Origin: Rutidosis leptorrhynchoides | Taxonomy: Eukaryota > Streptophyta > Magnoliopsida > Asterales > Asteraceae | NCBI RefSeq assembly: GCF_046630445.1 | Contig: NC_092338.1 | Coordinates: 15,972,001-16,036,000, forward strand | DNA: 64,000 nt | Direction of reading: 5' to 3' | The notes under the pieces: model-generated | The model's database searches: none | What the model saw: only the letters and a program-made list of their open reading frames with translations | Told to the model about the DNA's origin: nothing | Shown here: one piece after another, positions 47,934 through 60,328 of the stretch | Layout: each line of letters opens with the position of its first letter | Numbering within the stretch: position 1 is the first letter of the stretch | Translations under genes and position numbers: made by a program

Positions 47934-48604
47934 TTAGATTGGAATTTTGCCGGTAAAAGATTGAATTCCAGGGTTTTAAGGGTTTTGGTTGGTGATTAAA
48001 ATGAAAGATTGATGGATAAAGAGCGTAATTTACATATGTAGGCCCTGGATATATCATTATTATATAGCTTCAGTCCTTCGATGTCCACATGAATGCTTTT
48101 GTTGAATTGTTGGCACACATGTAAATCTGAATACCGATAAATATGGATATAGATTATAGATAATTAAAAGTAAATGGTGCACTTTTTAATGAAAATTTGA
48201 GTTTTTTTATTGTGACCGTATTTGACATTCATTAACTGAAAAAGTATGTTTTTGTGTCAATTTGTAGGGTAGTGTGGTAAAATTTGATTGCAAAATATGT
48301 GAAAAAAATAAATTAATTACAAAAATAAATTAATTTTAAATTAATAAAATCATTCATTGGTTGCTTTTCATCTAACCCTTCCGTCACTTTTCTAACTAAT
48401 GCTTTTTTAGGTTTCACTTTGCCGCCCCTTTAATTCCGTCCTCGTCGTCAAACTCCCTCCAGCTCATCTCATGGTTGCACTTGACGCGACAATAATGATA
48501 GTCTAGGAGCATCGTTTACTGTCACGCTCGTTCTTCAATCCATGTCCTCAAGACGGTGCTATATAAACTGTCTTGTCCAACTCTCCATCTACGAGCCACC
48601 TTAC
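47934..48604. other. Intergenic stretch, promoter side of TRM5
   Basis: Contains the TRM5 5' UTR and presumably its promoter; no clear TATA box can be singled out. No other gene seen. Confidence 0.45.
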
Positions 48605-48612
48605 GTCTTTGC

Positions 48613-48852
48613 TAGGGGCGAGTCTACATGTTGGAAGGTGGGGTCCTATGACCCCACTACTTTGAAATTTATTTGTACAATGTATACTTCAAATTGCGTA
48701 GGACACCACTATATTTAACCATAGGACCCCATATAATTTTAAAATTTATATTTTTTTAGAAGTAAACAACCACTAAAGTAACCTTCAATTATAATTAACT
48801 CTAAAAAAAAATTTTGGAACCCCAATGAATTTTCATCCTATATTCGCCACTG
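48613..48852. mobile_element. hAT-type MITE, 240 bp
   Basis: Perfect 8-bp target duplication GTCTTTGC (48605-48612 and 48853-48860). Ends are TAGGGGCGAGTCTA and, reversed, CAGTGGCGAATATA. The ends resemble the widespread plant repeats that begin CAGTGGCGGA. Non-coding. Confidence 0.8.
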
Positions 48853-48860
48853 GTCTTTGC

Positions 48861-49478
48861 ACCATACATTTGTGTGAGGTTTGTATGTTTGAGTTACCAT
48901 AAATAAAATTATGAATTAGTCCTTTAGTTTTAGTATTGTTTATGTGGAAGTCAAGGAGTTCAATTAGAATAACAAAAGGCTTAACAATAATTATTAGGAA
49001 TATTTCACAAATATTAAAAAGTTTAAGCATATGTATAAAATATATGTACTCGGATAAAGAACAAAACTAATGACCTTACAAACTTCAATCTTTTTATCGT
49101 TATTCAGAAAATCTTTTCCAATTAATAATTTGAATAAAAAAGGAACACTTGTAGTGTAGCTAAACAATTTAAAATAAAAATAACATCATAAATAAGTAAC
49201 GCTTACCGTGTCAAACTTGTTAAAGTATAGTCGCTCACTATGCTCAAATTGTCAACATTGCATCGCTTTTTATTTGATTCAAAGTCAATCGCAACACAAA
49301 AACTTCTAAATATATAAACATGCATATTGATTTGAAATTATATTCTTGGCCCAAATTTCCATTACAAATTTGAAAATCAACCTTATCATTTTTTATATGA
49401 ATATTTTTTGTTTATAAATTTAAAATCGTACACTTCTAAACATATTTGTATTCATACAGTAAATCTCACATTTCCCTG
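48861..49478. other. Intergenic stretch, no gene seen
   Basis: AT-rich DNA downstream of the membrane-protein gene; likely holds its 3' UTR at the right end. Confidence 0.5.
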
Positions 49479-51405
49479 CTACCGAAGGGGATTACGAGTC
49501 CTATCAAGTAATCCAGCCATAATCACTCTTTTCTTGTACTGTTCCGAGTCGGTATCAAAAAACTTCACTGCATTAGTAACCGAGTTGACTCGTTTCATCT
49601 TTCGACAAGGTATAAAGTAGAACCAAATTGACGTACAAAGAATCGAGTAAATCCTTCCGTAAACCATCAACACGATTAAGCTCAAAAATAGAAACAAACA
49701 CCAACGAATATTCCAATAATTGTTGCCATTAGAATTCACCTTACCGGGATGAAATAAAACGGAGTGTTTTGAATCAACTGAGTCGAGTCGAGATAATCCC
49801 TTTTCAAATGACAATGAACGAGGTATAGAATTGATAGGTTTTGGTTTACCTAAAGGTAGAGAAACAGTAGAATCTTGATGTCGAAAAGGTTGGTGGTCGG
49901 TTCTGGATGAAACTTTTTCGTCAAGAAATGCACGAGAATTAAATGTAATCGGATGTCTAAGATTGAGAAGATCTATTTTAGATGGTTTTTGGTCAGATGA
50001 TGATCGAGAATTATAATTACCGGACGATGAGGATGAACTGGAGTATGAAGATGATGTTGTTCGTGATGAAGACGATGAATGTAAATTTGAACGATAACGA
50101 CTACTAGAATCGTCTGTGTCCGTACATTGATCTCTACCGCTACAAATATTGTCATCGTTTGACTTTTCGATTTTTTTAGTTAAGAAACTTGATTCGCTAG
50201 TCTGATCTGAAGATTTTGATGAGCTATTAGCAATCTTCTTCACCTGTTAGCGAAAAACAACATTAATATTCAAAATTAGAATATGATCATTAGATTTAGA
50301 CTCTGTTTCAAAGTTGAAAAAGACACGAGACGAAATCGAGACGGTTGAAACCTTAAAACGTCTTGATGGGGGTCGAGACATACGTTGACTGACATTGACT
50401 TTTATATATAGACACATATTTTAAAGCTAAAAAATTTCGTTGACCAGTTTGTGCCTATAATCACTTTTATTGTTAATATAATAAAAAAAACGAACACTAA
50501 ACTACGCCCATTTTATTCGCTTTGACCAATTTTAATCAAACTTTTTACTTTTGACCAGCGTTAACCTGACCTTTCTCGCATTTGACCCGACTTTTGACCG
50601 TTGACCGACTTATTAGACGACGGGATGGGGTCAAGCCGGGCTAGTCACCGAAATATCGAAACGGGCCTCGCATCATTTACAACAGTGCTCTGTTTGATTT
50701 CTCATTACATAAACGAAGTATTTAATGGACTATTTATTAAATTATCTAGGGACGTTTAGTAATTTATTATATACCCCACTATCCCTCATTTAAGGGACAA
50801 TAAAATTGAGGCAATTAAAGAGAATATGATTTATTCAGAACACACATTAGTATTTATTTTATTTATTCAGAATTCATTGATTAGTGAGAAAATAAAATAG
50901 ATCAATCTCTAAAATCAAATCAAATTATGGTATCAACATAAACCAAAACAAACCATGAATCAAACAATGTCAAATAAATTCAAATCTATTAAAGCTTGCA
51001 AGCAAATACAACATCATTAATCCGTGTTTCATTTCGTTTATCATTGAATTCAATAACATAAATAGAATTTCGCTAACATGTGCCCAGACTATAAAATTAA
51101 ACGAATCGAATAATGTGGATAAGTAATTAACGTACCATGAGCGAGTTAAACAAAACGGCTTTAACCATACGAGAAATACGACGTCCTGGAGGAGATCGTT
51201 TGGGATACGATTGAATGTTAACATCAGGATTAACCATATTATCTTTGCTGCTACTAACCGCTACCATAACCGGTTTTCCAAACCGTCCGTTAACGTTTTT
51301 ACCGTTATAAAAATTGTTATCATCGGGTGTAAAAGATGATCGGAAACATGAACGTAAATTAAGTTTATTTCTCCCTTCCTTTTTCTTCCTCTTATGATCC
51401 GACAT
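49479..51405 (-). CDS. Plant-specific protein with one membrane span and conserved C-terminus
   Basis: Two exons (minus), 51405-51136 and 50243-49479, join in phase 0 to 344 residues. The N-terminus is basic (MSDHKRKKKEGRNK) and is followed by RSPPGRRISRMVKAVLFNSLM at about 70-90. Then comes a long Ser-rich, charged, disordered region with RHPITFNSRAFL and IPRSLSFEKGLSRLDS. A hydrophobic segment, WCLFLFLSLIVLMVYGRI and onward (about 273-300), is followed by a short tail with EQYKKRVIMAGLLDR. That tail motif is one I recall from unnamed plant proteins; function is unknown. A membrane-anchored protein with a large disordered N-terminal face is the most the sequence supports. The intron (50244-51135) carries a MITE. 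Confidence 0.8.
50309..50687. mobile_element. hAT-type MITE in the intron of the membrane-protein gene
   Basis: 379 bp, perfect 8-bp target duplication CTCTGTTT (50301-50308 and 50688-50695). The left end is CAAAGTTGAAAAAGAC and the reversed right end is CACTGTTGTAAATGATG. The same family starts at 56301, where only its left part is present. Non-coding. Confidence 0.75.
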
Positions 51406-52426
51406 AACGCCAAGAAAACAAAGAGAGAGAAAAAGAAGGGGAGAATATCGATGATCGAATTCTTAGGGTTGCTGCATGTATTTAGGGAAACTGAATTTTT
51501 TTTTTTTTTATATTATTTTGGAGAAACACGAAATAAAAGATATGGTTGGAAGAAATGGAAGTAGATGTGCGAGAGTGCCCGAAATTGCCGCTATTTCGTC
51601 TTCCCTATTTTTACCTGTTTATTTATTTTCTTTAATTCTATAAACTTCCCAACTTCCACCTCCCTCGCTATTTAAATGACTATAAGTATATAATTAACAC
51701 CTATCACCCTTGTAGTATCTATTGTCTCACAATCTGATCATAAAGTTCTTATATGGAAGCTCATTATACTCTCTTTACGCATCGTCATTTATCCGTCAAA
51801 TCTAGGTAGGCAATTCTAACGCCATTTGTCGCTTGTTACGCAACGTTAGTTTTGGCGCATAGATACCGTCAATTACAAACTTAACAACATCTTTAATACG
51901 TGTTGGATAATACACACATATTAATTTATTTTATACTTAACTTCCAATCATATTATACCACATCACTCAAAACACTTCTACATAAATTTAACTCTCATAT
52001 TCACATTCACCAATCACAATAACACAACTCAAAAATTTGATACTCGCACATCGATCTCCTCTCTCCTCCCAAAAATACCAAATTTACCTTCACGTCACAG
52101 TCATTGTAACATGTGTTCTTAAAGGCATAGATAGTTGTATATGGTTTTGACAGCATTATTCATCGGGAAACGCTACGAATCAGCATTTTTCACTATGCAT
52201 TAGTATTTATCGGCGTTTAACATGGGCTTTTCCCTTGTATTGTTGCTGAAATGGTGATATATATTTTTTTAATTGATTTTAAAATGATTTCATTGGTTCA
52301 TTTTAGTTCATTGGACCGGTGATATCTCATATTCAAAGTTTAACTACCAGGGGATTCTACTTTAGTCTCCTTTAAAAGTTCTCAAGCGCTTAACCATAAT
52401 ACTTATCCTTTTTGGTTACAAAACCC

Positions 52427-52428
<2 letters not shown>
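51406..52428. other. Intergenic stretch, promoter side of the membrane-protein gene
   Basis: A purine-rich 5' UTR-like region lies just upstream of the start codon (51410-51450). Further right no gene, RNA or repeat is recognisable. Confidence 0.5.
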
Positions 52429-52473
<45 letters not shown>

Positions 52474-52532
52474 TAATAATAATAATAATAACAATAATAA
52501 TAATAATTGTAATGGTAATAGTAATACAGTAC

Positions 52533-52614
<82 letters not shown>

Positions 52615-52717
52615 TTTTATAATTATAATTATTATTATAATAGTAGTAACAGTAATAGTAATAATATAATAAAAATAATATTAACAACAACAATAATTAT
52701 TATTATTATTTTATTTT

Positions 52718-52757
<40 letters not shown>

Positions 52758-52786
52758 TAATAATAGTAATAGTAATAGTAATAGTA

Positions 52787-52856
<70 letters not shown>

Positions 52857-52860
52857 GAAA
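52429..52860. repeat. (TAA)n microsatellite cluster
   Basis: Three main AAT/TAA arrays (about 52429-52507, 52536-52613 and 52722-52857) separated by degenerate AAT-rich sequence with TAG and CAA variants. Peptide frames of poly-Ile or poly-Leu here are artefacts. Confidence 0.95.
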
Positions 52861-53147
52861 GATCATGGGTTTGGCCCAAATGAATTGCAAAATATTTCGC
52901 TTGAGTTTATCCTCCCATTTCATGGTTTCGCGGGGTCTTGGACGTCTTGCGTTCGAACCTCATCCAAGGGGGTTTGTTTTAGCACACACGATATCCGAGT
53001 AGATTCGCCGGAGATTTTCTCCCGAGGGGCGGTAGGACTGTAATGTTCGTCTGATCGTCTCACGAATGACTGGATGGATAGTTCCGACATCCTTTCGAGT
53101 CTGTCAGTGACGTTTAACCGCAATTTTTAAATAAATAAATAATGATA

Positions 53148-53571
53148 TCTATATAGTCTAATAAACCTCTAAAATGATGACATCATCATTAAGCTAAATT
53201 ACCCTTTACTTTTCATAATGATGATGTCATAATTATATATTAATTTAATTAAAAAATAATACAAAATCTTTTATAAAAGGAAGTATTAATCTCTCATAAA
53301 TTGTAATTTAATTTTTCTAAAAAAATTTAAAAGGCATTTATTATTATTATTATTATTATTAATTATTATTATTAAAAATATAAATATAAATATTCAACTT
53401 TGAGCGAACTTTATGTTTTTAAAATCAACGACAAGTTTCTTAGTCGGAATCCGTGGTTCCACGGGACAATAAACTAAATGACTTTAACATTTACATTCAC
53501 TTAATACCTAAAACATATCATTAAACTATTTCGTTTAAACAAACCCGTGTTTCCACGGGTCATTTCACTAG
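53148..53571 (+). mobile_element. Short non-autonomous Helitron
   Basis: 424 bp. It begins TCTATATAGTCTAATAAACC after an A. It ends with the hairpin ACCCGTGTTTCCACGGGT, then CATTTCACTAG, followed by T. A 5' TC start, a 3' hairpin 6-10 bases before CTAG, and insertion between A and T without target duplication are Helitron hallmarks. Internal GATGACATCATC-type sequence near the 5' end is common in plant Helitrons. Non-coding. Confidence 0.75.
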
Positions 53572-54477
53572 TAATAATAATAATTATTAGTAAAAATATT
53601 AATAATTCATAATAAATTATTAAATCGAAATTTATTATGAAAACCGCCTACATGTTTTCAAATTTGGCAGGTTTCCTCTTAATTAACATAACAATAACAT
53701 TCGCCAAATAACACAACTAAACATGAAATTAGTGAAGGGCCCAAATTTCGTTTTTAATGACTCTTCTAAATAAAGTTGATCGCAGCACTATATTGACCTT
53801 TAGTTTTTATTTGTTGGCATATGCTGTGGCCAATCAAGATTGCAGATTTTGGGTATACATATAATTATTATATTTGTGGACGTATACATATAGCAGAAAC
53901 TAAAATATTGATTAGATTTGGCAGCAATAAAAATATAAATTAAATGATGTGATTAAAATAAGACATGTATAAGACTCGTATAGAAAGTATCCGACACCAC
54001 AACTAAATATGGGAAATAATTGGTGAAAGGGGACAATTTAGCTTTAAACCTTTTAACGATGTTATTTCTAATGCTAGTTAAGTGACGTGCATTTTGTTTG
54101 AACTAATAATGATCAAGTAACGACTTGAATCGCAACACTTATCTCTTTATTAAAGAAACACTTAGCATGTAAAATAGTTATACAAATTTAAAATGCACAC
54201 AAAAGTCTGCTAACACAATAATGATATGATAGTTATAAGTTTTAATAGTGAATGGTGGGTATTATTTTAAAAAGGTGTATCATAATATAAAAGATTATAA
54301 TGATAGAATGTAAATAAGATTAGTTTTTTTTTTTAATTTTTTTTTTTGAAAAGCATAAAAAATTAAACTTATTTTAAACTTACAATAGGGAGTTGATATT
54401 TTCACATTTCCTTTTACTTCTATGGTTCTACCACCACACTTTTAAGAACCTTCTTAAAATACCCATGTTTTGTTATA
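53572..54477. other. Intergenic stretch, no gene seen
   Basis: AT-rich DNA with no recognisable gene or repeat family. Confidence 0.45.
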
Positions 54478-55032
54478 CAGTAAAACCTCTATAATTTAAT
54501 ACTCGATAAATTAAAAACCTCGATAAAATTAATAATTTGTTTGATCCCAACTTGGGACTAGTATAAAATTAGACCCCAATCGATAAAATAAGATAATAAT
54601 TTTTTTGAAATTCCAATGTAAATATAGTGGTCCCAGCGAAACTATAAATTAATAATTACTAAATATTTCAAAATTTTATGATTTTCTAGTAAAAATTAAT
54701 CTATAGTTATCGATTTAGATGTGATTTTAAAATTAATCATTAAACAATTTATGGTGATCAATCTAGATTTATGTACATTGAACTTGACAATTTCTTTTAC
54801 GTGTGAATGTACATACATGAGAATTTTGAAGATCATTGTTTATGTTTTATTCAAATAGGTAAAGTGAAAGGACATAGTTATTTCGAATGTCGATGAATTA
54901 TTTTGAGAGTTGCTCCCAAATTTAATCCAATTTTTTACATAACTAATTTATCAATTTATCGATATAATAATATCTTGCTAAATTAATAAAATATCTCCGT
55001 CCCAACATTATTAATTTATAGAGGTTTTAACG
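54478..55032. mobile_element. Emigrant-like (pogo/Tc1-mariner) MITE
   Basis: 555 bp, left end CAGTAAAACCTCTATAA, reversed right end CGTTAAAACCTCTATAA, flanked by TA at both sides (54476-54477 and 55033-55034). The subterminal TTAATA and CGATAAATT motifs fit the Emigrant family known from Arabidopsis, which is mobilised by pogo-like transposases. Non-coding. Confidence 0.8.
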
Positions 55033-55152
55033 TATATAAATTTAAAACCTATTAATGAAATCGCACATACTCTGTAAAAATCAGGGTATGATTTATGATG
55101 CTAAATAAATTAAATACTTCATTATATAGGTTTCTAGAAGTGTGGTTCCCAA

Positions 55153-55713
55153 TAGGGGTGTGCACAATTTGGTTTCAAACCGAATAAATCGAATATCGAA
55201 TCGAATCCAAACCAAAATAAACTAAACCGAATTTTTTAAACAGTTTTCGGATCGATCGAAACCGAAACCGAATTCGTAATTCGATTTTTGGTTTTGAAAA
55301 TTTCATATTTGGTTAACCGAAAACCGAATTAAAAACCGAATTCATATTTCTAACATATTAAAACATATTTATAATTATAATATTTATATATTTATATTAT
55401 ATTTGATGTAATATTACATTTTTACTAAACAATAAACATGTTATATACCCTGTATACTTAAATTAATTTCACAACCGTTATTCTAATTTATATGTAAGTT
55501 TATGCTGGTTATGATTTTTATTTTTAGTGATTTTTGGTTTTAATCGAAACTAAACCGAAATAAAATTCGGTTTTCGGTTCGGTTTTGGTTATGATTTTGA
55601 TAATTAAATTTGGTTTCGGTTTGGTTTTCGGTTTTGATTTTATAAGTTTCAAAACCGAAAAAACCTAATTGAATAAACTGAAAAACCAAAAACCGAACCG
55701 ATGAACACCCCTA
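55153..55713. mobile_element. Non-autonomous hAT element sharing ends with the 20.9-42.0 kb hAT
   Basis: 561 bp. Perfect 8-bp target duplication GTTCCCAA (55145-55152 and 55714-55721). Ends are TAGGGGTGTGCA and, reversed, TAGGGGTGTTCATCGG. Both subterminal regions are packed with AACCGAA-type repeats, as in the larger hAT. The hAT transposase encoded at 21951 or a relative could have moved it. Confidence 0.85.
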
Positions 55714-55880
55714 GTTCCCAATCAAACATCAAATTCTAATAACCCCTATCGTACTATCGTTCCAATAAAACATCTTAAACTCCTTCTCATTTTTTTCTAG
55801 GGTATAAGAAAAAGGTTAATAAAATTAAAATATATGGATGACCCGACCCAATTTTTATCTGGTCTCATTATACTCACACA

Positions 55881-56292
55881 CACTATTGTAAAAAAACTCG
55901 ATTACTCGCCGATTAATCTTCGATTAATAAATTTTAAGAGCAGTCCGTTTCGATTTTTCCAAATTCGTTTAATTAATCGGGCAACGTCAATGGATGGTTC
56001 AAAGTCAAATTTGGCAATCAAAATCTATCAAAGTCAAGATTGGTCAAATTTTAACATGAATTTAAACTAGAACTTCAGAGTTTTAAACAAAATGAACAAT
56101 TTTAGACAATTATTTTGTAGTTTATGTTTATATTTATGTTTTTCTTCTATTTTTATTTATATAAATTTTGAAATTTAGTATTTAAATGTATAAAGTATAA
56201 TTCAATTAATCCCCGATTAATCTTCGAATTTTCGATTACTCCTTCAAAAGTCTCGATCGATTAATCCTGGAATAGGGAATTTTGCAACCTTG
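55881..56292. mobile_element. hAT-type MITE, 412 bp
   Basis: 8-bp target duplication CTCACACA (55873-55880 and 56293-56300). Left end CACTATTGTAAAAAAACTCG, reversed right end CAAGGTTGCAAAATTCCC. The ends match the style of the TRM5 intron MITE. The interior has repeated TCGATTA motifs. Non-coding. Confidence 0.75.
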
Positions 56293-56300
56293 CTCACACA

Positions 56301-56425
56301 CAAGGTTGAAAAAGACGCGAGACGGGGTCGAAACGGTAGCGACCTCAAAACGTCGCAACGGAAAAAACGGGGCTGAGACGGGGTAGAAACGGATGTTGAC
56401 TAATGTTGACTTTTATATATATAGC
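56301..56425 (+). repeat. Left part of a MITE of the 50309-50687 family
   Basis: Begins CAAGGTTGAAAAAGACGCG and follows the element at 50309 through GTTGACT...TTGACTTTTATATATA. It then gives way to the Tekay-like element. The rest of the MITE was not found, so the junction reflects insertion plus loss or rearrangement. Confidence 0.6.
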
Positions 56426-56888
56426 TGTTCTCTAAAGCCACTACCCGAGCGTGAAGTTCGTTGACTTCTTCTATTATACCAGGATGATTGGCAGTTGGAG
56501 CGAGCGGATGAATAAGATTCGAAATATGGGATAGTATATAATCGTGACGAGATACTCTAGAAATGAGAGAGAAAATGGTGTTTCGAATAGGTTCGCCGGT
56601 AAGTGCTTCAGGTTCATCACCAAGAGGGCAATTCGGTGGATGGAAGGGATCACCTTCTTCTTGTCTCCAATGATTGAGGAGGCTACGAACCCAACTCCAA
56701 TTCATCCAGAATAGATGGTGACTGATTGGTTGATCCATTCCGGTCACACTGCTTTCGGAGCTTGAGTGGTATTCCATATCGGAATCTGAGGAACTTGAAC
56801 TGGTGGCGAATTCCATTTCGCACGTTTGAATAAAGAATTTTTCGATATGAAATGATTTTCCGAATATAAAATGATATTCTAACTTCAT
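56410..56888 (-). pseudogene. Gag N-terminal fragment of the Tekay-like element
   Basis: An open frame encoding an acidic Ser-rich start (EFATSSSSSDSDMEYHSSS), then MDQPISHHLFWMN, and LISRVSRHDYILSHISNL. This looks like the N-terminal part of Tekay-type gag in Asteraceae. It is cut off at the left by the junction with a MITE. Not a host gene. Confidence 0.5.
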
Positions 56889-57452
56889 AGAATATCTATA
56901 TATATATTACTAAAGATTCCGTAGACTACGGAGGAATTTACGGCATATGTCAGGCAAGTCTACAGTAATAGATACGCTAGGATATGAATTTGTCTATACA
57001 CTATTTATGCAATCAACGCAGCAAGATGTGTCTAGACTAAGAATGATAAGCAGGTAATTTCCTAAGGATGATAAGCAGATGATTTTCGACTAGAAATGAT
57101 AAGCAAAACTTTTGACATGTAGACACGGTCGAAGTCCAGACTCATTAATGCATCCTAACAGCTACTAGTTAGACACACTAATGCAAGACCTGGTTCACTA
57201 AGACCACCGCTCTGATACCAACTGAAACACAGTGGGGACGCATCCCACTCAGTGCCTTCCCAGCTAATCGCCTGGTGACCACTGAGCGTACCTCAGACAC
57301 TGATTTTACGGCCTGCCTCTCGGCAACGTACAGCCAACCCTAATAGGGACCGCGAGGAGTAAGAGCCAATGCTTCGTCACAGGTAACACTGTGAGAACCC
57401 CCTCTACGATTAACCCGCTCATAAACGGAATTAAACCAGCTCTGATACCAAC

Positions 57453-60328
57453 TGAAAGGACCTCTACTAATCCATCCGGACGAAGTCCATATCGATTATA
57501 AACGAATCACAATAGTTGGTTACATTATGAGGTGCTTGACCTCTATATGATACATTTTACAAACGTTGCATTTGTTTTTAAAAGATAAACTTTCATTACA
57601 TCGAAAGTTGACAGGTGTACATAACATTTTATAGCATCCAAATGACCTATTCTATCATTTACTTAATAATATTCTCTAATGAACTTCAATGACTCGAATG
57701 CAACGTCTTTTGAATATGGCATGAATGACCCCAAGTAATATCCTTAGTATGAGCTAATGCACAGCGGAAGATTTCTTTCAAGTCCTGAGAATAACATGCT
57801 TAAAAATGTCAACATAAAGTTAGTGAGATATAGGTTTAATGCTAGCAGCGTTATAAATATAGACCACAAGATTTAATATACATAAACATTTTAATAAAAA
57901 TATTCTAAGTGGTTGAGCACTTGATAACCATACTTAACATTTAATCAACGTCGCATATTCCCTTTATTATAAAATCTCACTACACCGTACCAAGTGTAGT
58001 CACCGAAACGAAGTACTGTGCAACCGTTGAATACTGGTCGCCCAGTCCGGTTGGGGTTGTCAGGCCCGATAGATCTATCAACAGGATTCGCGTTTACAAT
58101 ACCTCATGTAAATAGTAGTTACCAAGTTACAGGGAAGTATGCCAGTGGTACAACTCAACGTAGAATATATATTTTTAATCACTTATGTCCATAACGTAAA
58201 TTATAAAATGCATGTATTCTCATCCCGAAATATTTAGAGTTTAAAAGTGGGACTATATACTCACTTTTGCCTTGAAGGTATTTAACTCGACTTGGTCTCC
58301 GATAGATATCACGAACCTAACCATATATATAATATATCAACATATTTTCTTTTCAAGTAATCGTTACATATATATATATATACTTATAATACTTTTAATA
58401 TTTTCTTAGTCCGTAGTTAGCAGTCCGATGTTAGTGGTCCACAATTAGTTGCTCAATAAAATAAATAAAGACCCCATCGTATTCGTATTGATCAGAATTA
58501 ATCTCGACCCATGGTACCATGTTGTCAAATGACGTGTTGCGTACATAAAGTACCGTGTTGTCAAATGACGTGTTGCGTACAATCATGAGGTCTTATGATT
58601 AATCTTCTCGTGTTGTTTACGAGTGGTCCTGAAATATATAAAATCAAATCATAAGTAATTATATATAAAATATCATATTAATTAGAAAAGATATGATTAA
58701 TTTACTTTTTCTCCAAATATTTTCGTAGCTAAACTAGCTTCAGATACCCAATCTTGTTTTAGTCGTAGTTTCTTCATTACAACTCTGTTTTTGTTGGTTC
58801 AACTTGCCACTTCCTTGGATCGAGTCAAATTTTAAGAATATGAACTGAAAATACCTTAGTTTGTATTCGAAATCACAGGTTATAGGTCAAACTTTGGTGA
58901 AACTTATGAAAGTGATCATTTTCCATCATAAAAACAACATTTAATGATCATTTTTTTAAAAGTACTTACACTTTGAGTTAAATCATGAAATTTTTATGTG
59001 TTAATATATTCATAAGAAATAACATTTTTCCAGAACATGAACTTCCAATTCAAAGTTCAAGATGGTTTTTAATTATCCAACCCAAAACAGCCTCCGGTTG
59101 CACTCCAACGATGTAGATTCAGTTTTAAGGTGTTCTTTGTAAAATCAAGTTGTATCTTGTTAAGTTAGCATATCCTTATGATATATTACAGGTCTTGAAG
59201 TGTTTTTAAAAGTTAAGTTAGAAGCATCTATTTAGTTTGCGAACAAGTTTGAAATCATTCAAACTATGTTCTTGTTGTTAAAATTTTACAACACAAAATA
59301 AGATAGCTATATGAATATGAATTGAATAAAATTATGAACAAGGTTACTACCTCAAGTTACTTGGACAAAGTTACTGCAAAAGATAAGAAAAATCTTGGAA
59401 TCAAAAGAGTGGTGGAGTGGGATTGAAAGGTTGGAAGTAAACTTGTATACTTGGAAGGATTATTGAAGTGTTCTTGAAAGGTTTTTCTTATGATGATTAT
59501 AGATTGGTTTTTGATCTAGTTTTTGATTTAAGTGTTGAAGGTTTGCTGAATGGTTTGAGTATATAATTAGAGAGTGTTTTAGAGATATAAAATTTGAGTT
59601 AGAAATCAAAAACATGGAATGATATATAAATAAATATGGAATGTGATATATGTATGTAAAAACAAAATCCTAATTTGTAATTTTGTATAATTATTGTATG
59701 CTAGAGGTCAAAAAGTGTTTCCCTCTCACTTAGGGCAGTACTTTTAGTGATTAAGATTTTGATTTGATGTGTATATACTAATAGTAAATACGTATAGAAG
59801 CTGGGTATGATACGGGTGCATATACCCTAGATATACGTATAAAAATCTTGAGAAAACGGAACGAGGATTTAAATATAGCTATCTTTTGTAAATATACTTA
59901 TATTGTTTCATGTATATAAGCCCTTTAAAAGTGATTAAATACATATCTATACGATATATGTATAAGCATTATAAGTTTTAAGTATTTATGTCAATGAACG
60001 TTACGTATAGTTATCGTTTTGAAAACTTAAGTTAGTAGTTTCAAAATATACTTATAACTCATTGTTATTAGTACACAATGAGATGTTAAACCATCCTTAG
60101 ATCATGTTAAATATATATAAATACATATATATACACAAACATATAATTATCATATGTTATATAGTTCGTGATATCATCGGTCAAATTGGACGGTCAACCG
60201 TTGTGTAAAACTCTTTTCAAAAACATAAGTCTCAACAATTTAGATTGATTATCATGTTGGTAAGGTTTAATTTATGTAAATATTAATCTCATAGGTATAA
60301 AATGATCGGAAAAATCCGGGTCGTTACA
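57453..60328 (-). repeat. 5' LTR of the Tekay-like element
   Basis: 2,876 bp between TGTAACGACCCGG and GGTCCTTTCA (minus). It shares blocks with the remnant at 7699-10288, but carries only one copy of the 176-bp unit that is tripled there. Nothing coding. Confidence 0.75.

Larger units (their letters stand above)
56410..60328 (-). mobile_element. Tekay-like gypsy element, 5' end only
   Basis: On the minus strand: 5' LTR (60328-57453, TGTAACGACCCGGATTTTTCC to CCTTTCA), primer-binding motif GTTGGTATCAGAGC at 57452-57439, a second identical motif at 57222-57209, an untranslated leader, and the start of gag (about 56888-56410). Everything further downstream is missing, so this is a 5' fragment. 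The leader matches what I remember of Asteraceae Tekay-like elements. Fossil. Confidence 0.75.

Noticed and set aside
52920-53123. 67-codon minus-strand frame
   Set aside because: Overlaps the repeat-like segment above; no domain.
52860-53135. tRNA-derived SINE, suggested by a B-box-like GTTCGAACC at 52951-52959
   Set aside because: No convincing A box about 35 bases upstream and no visible target duplication or A-rich tail boundary.
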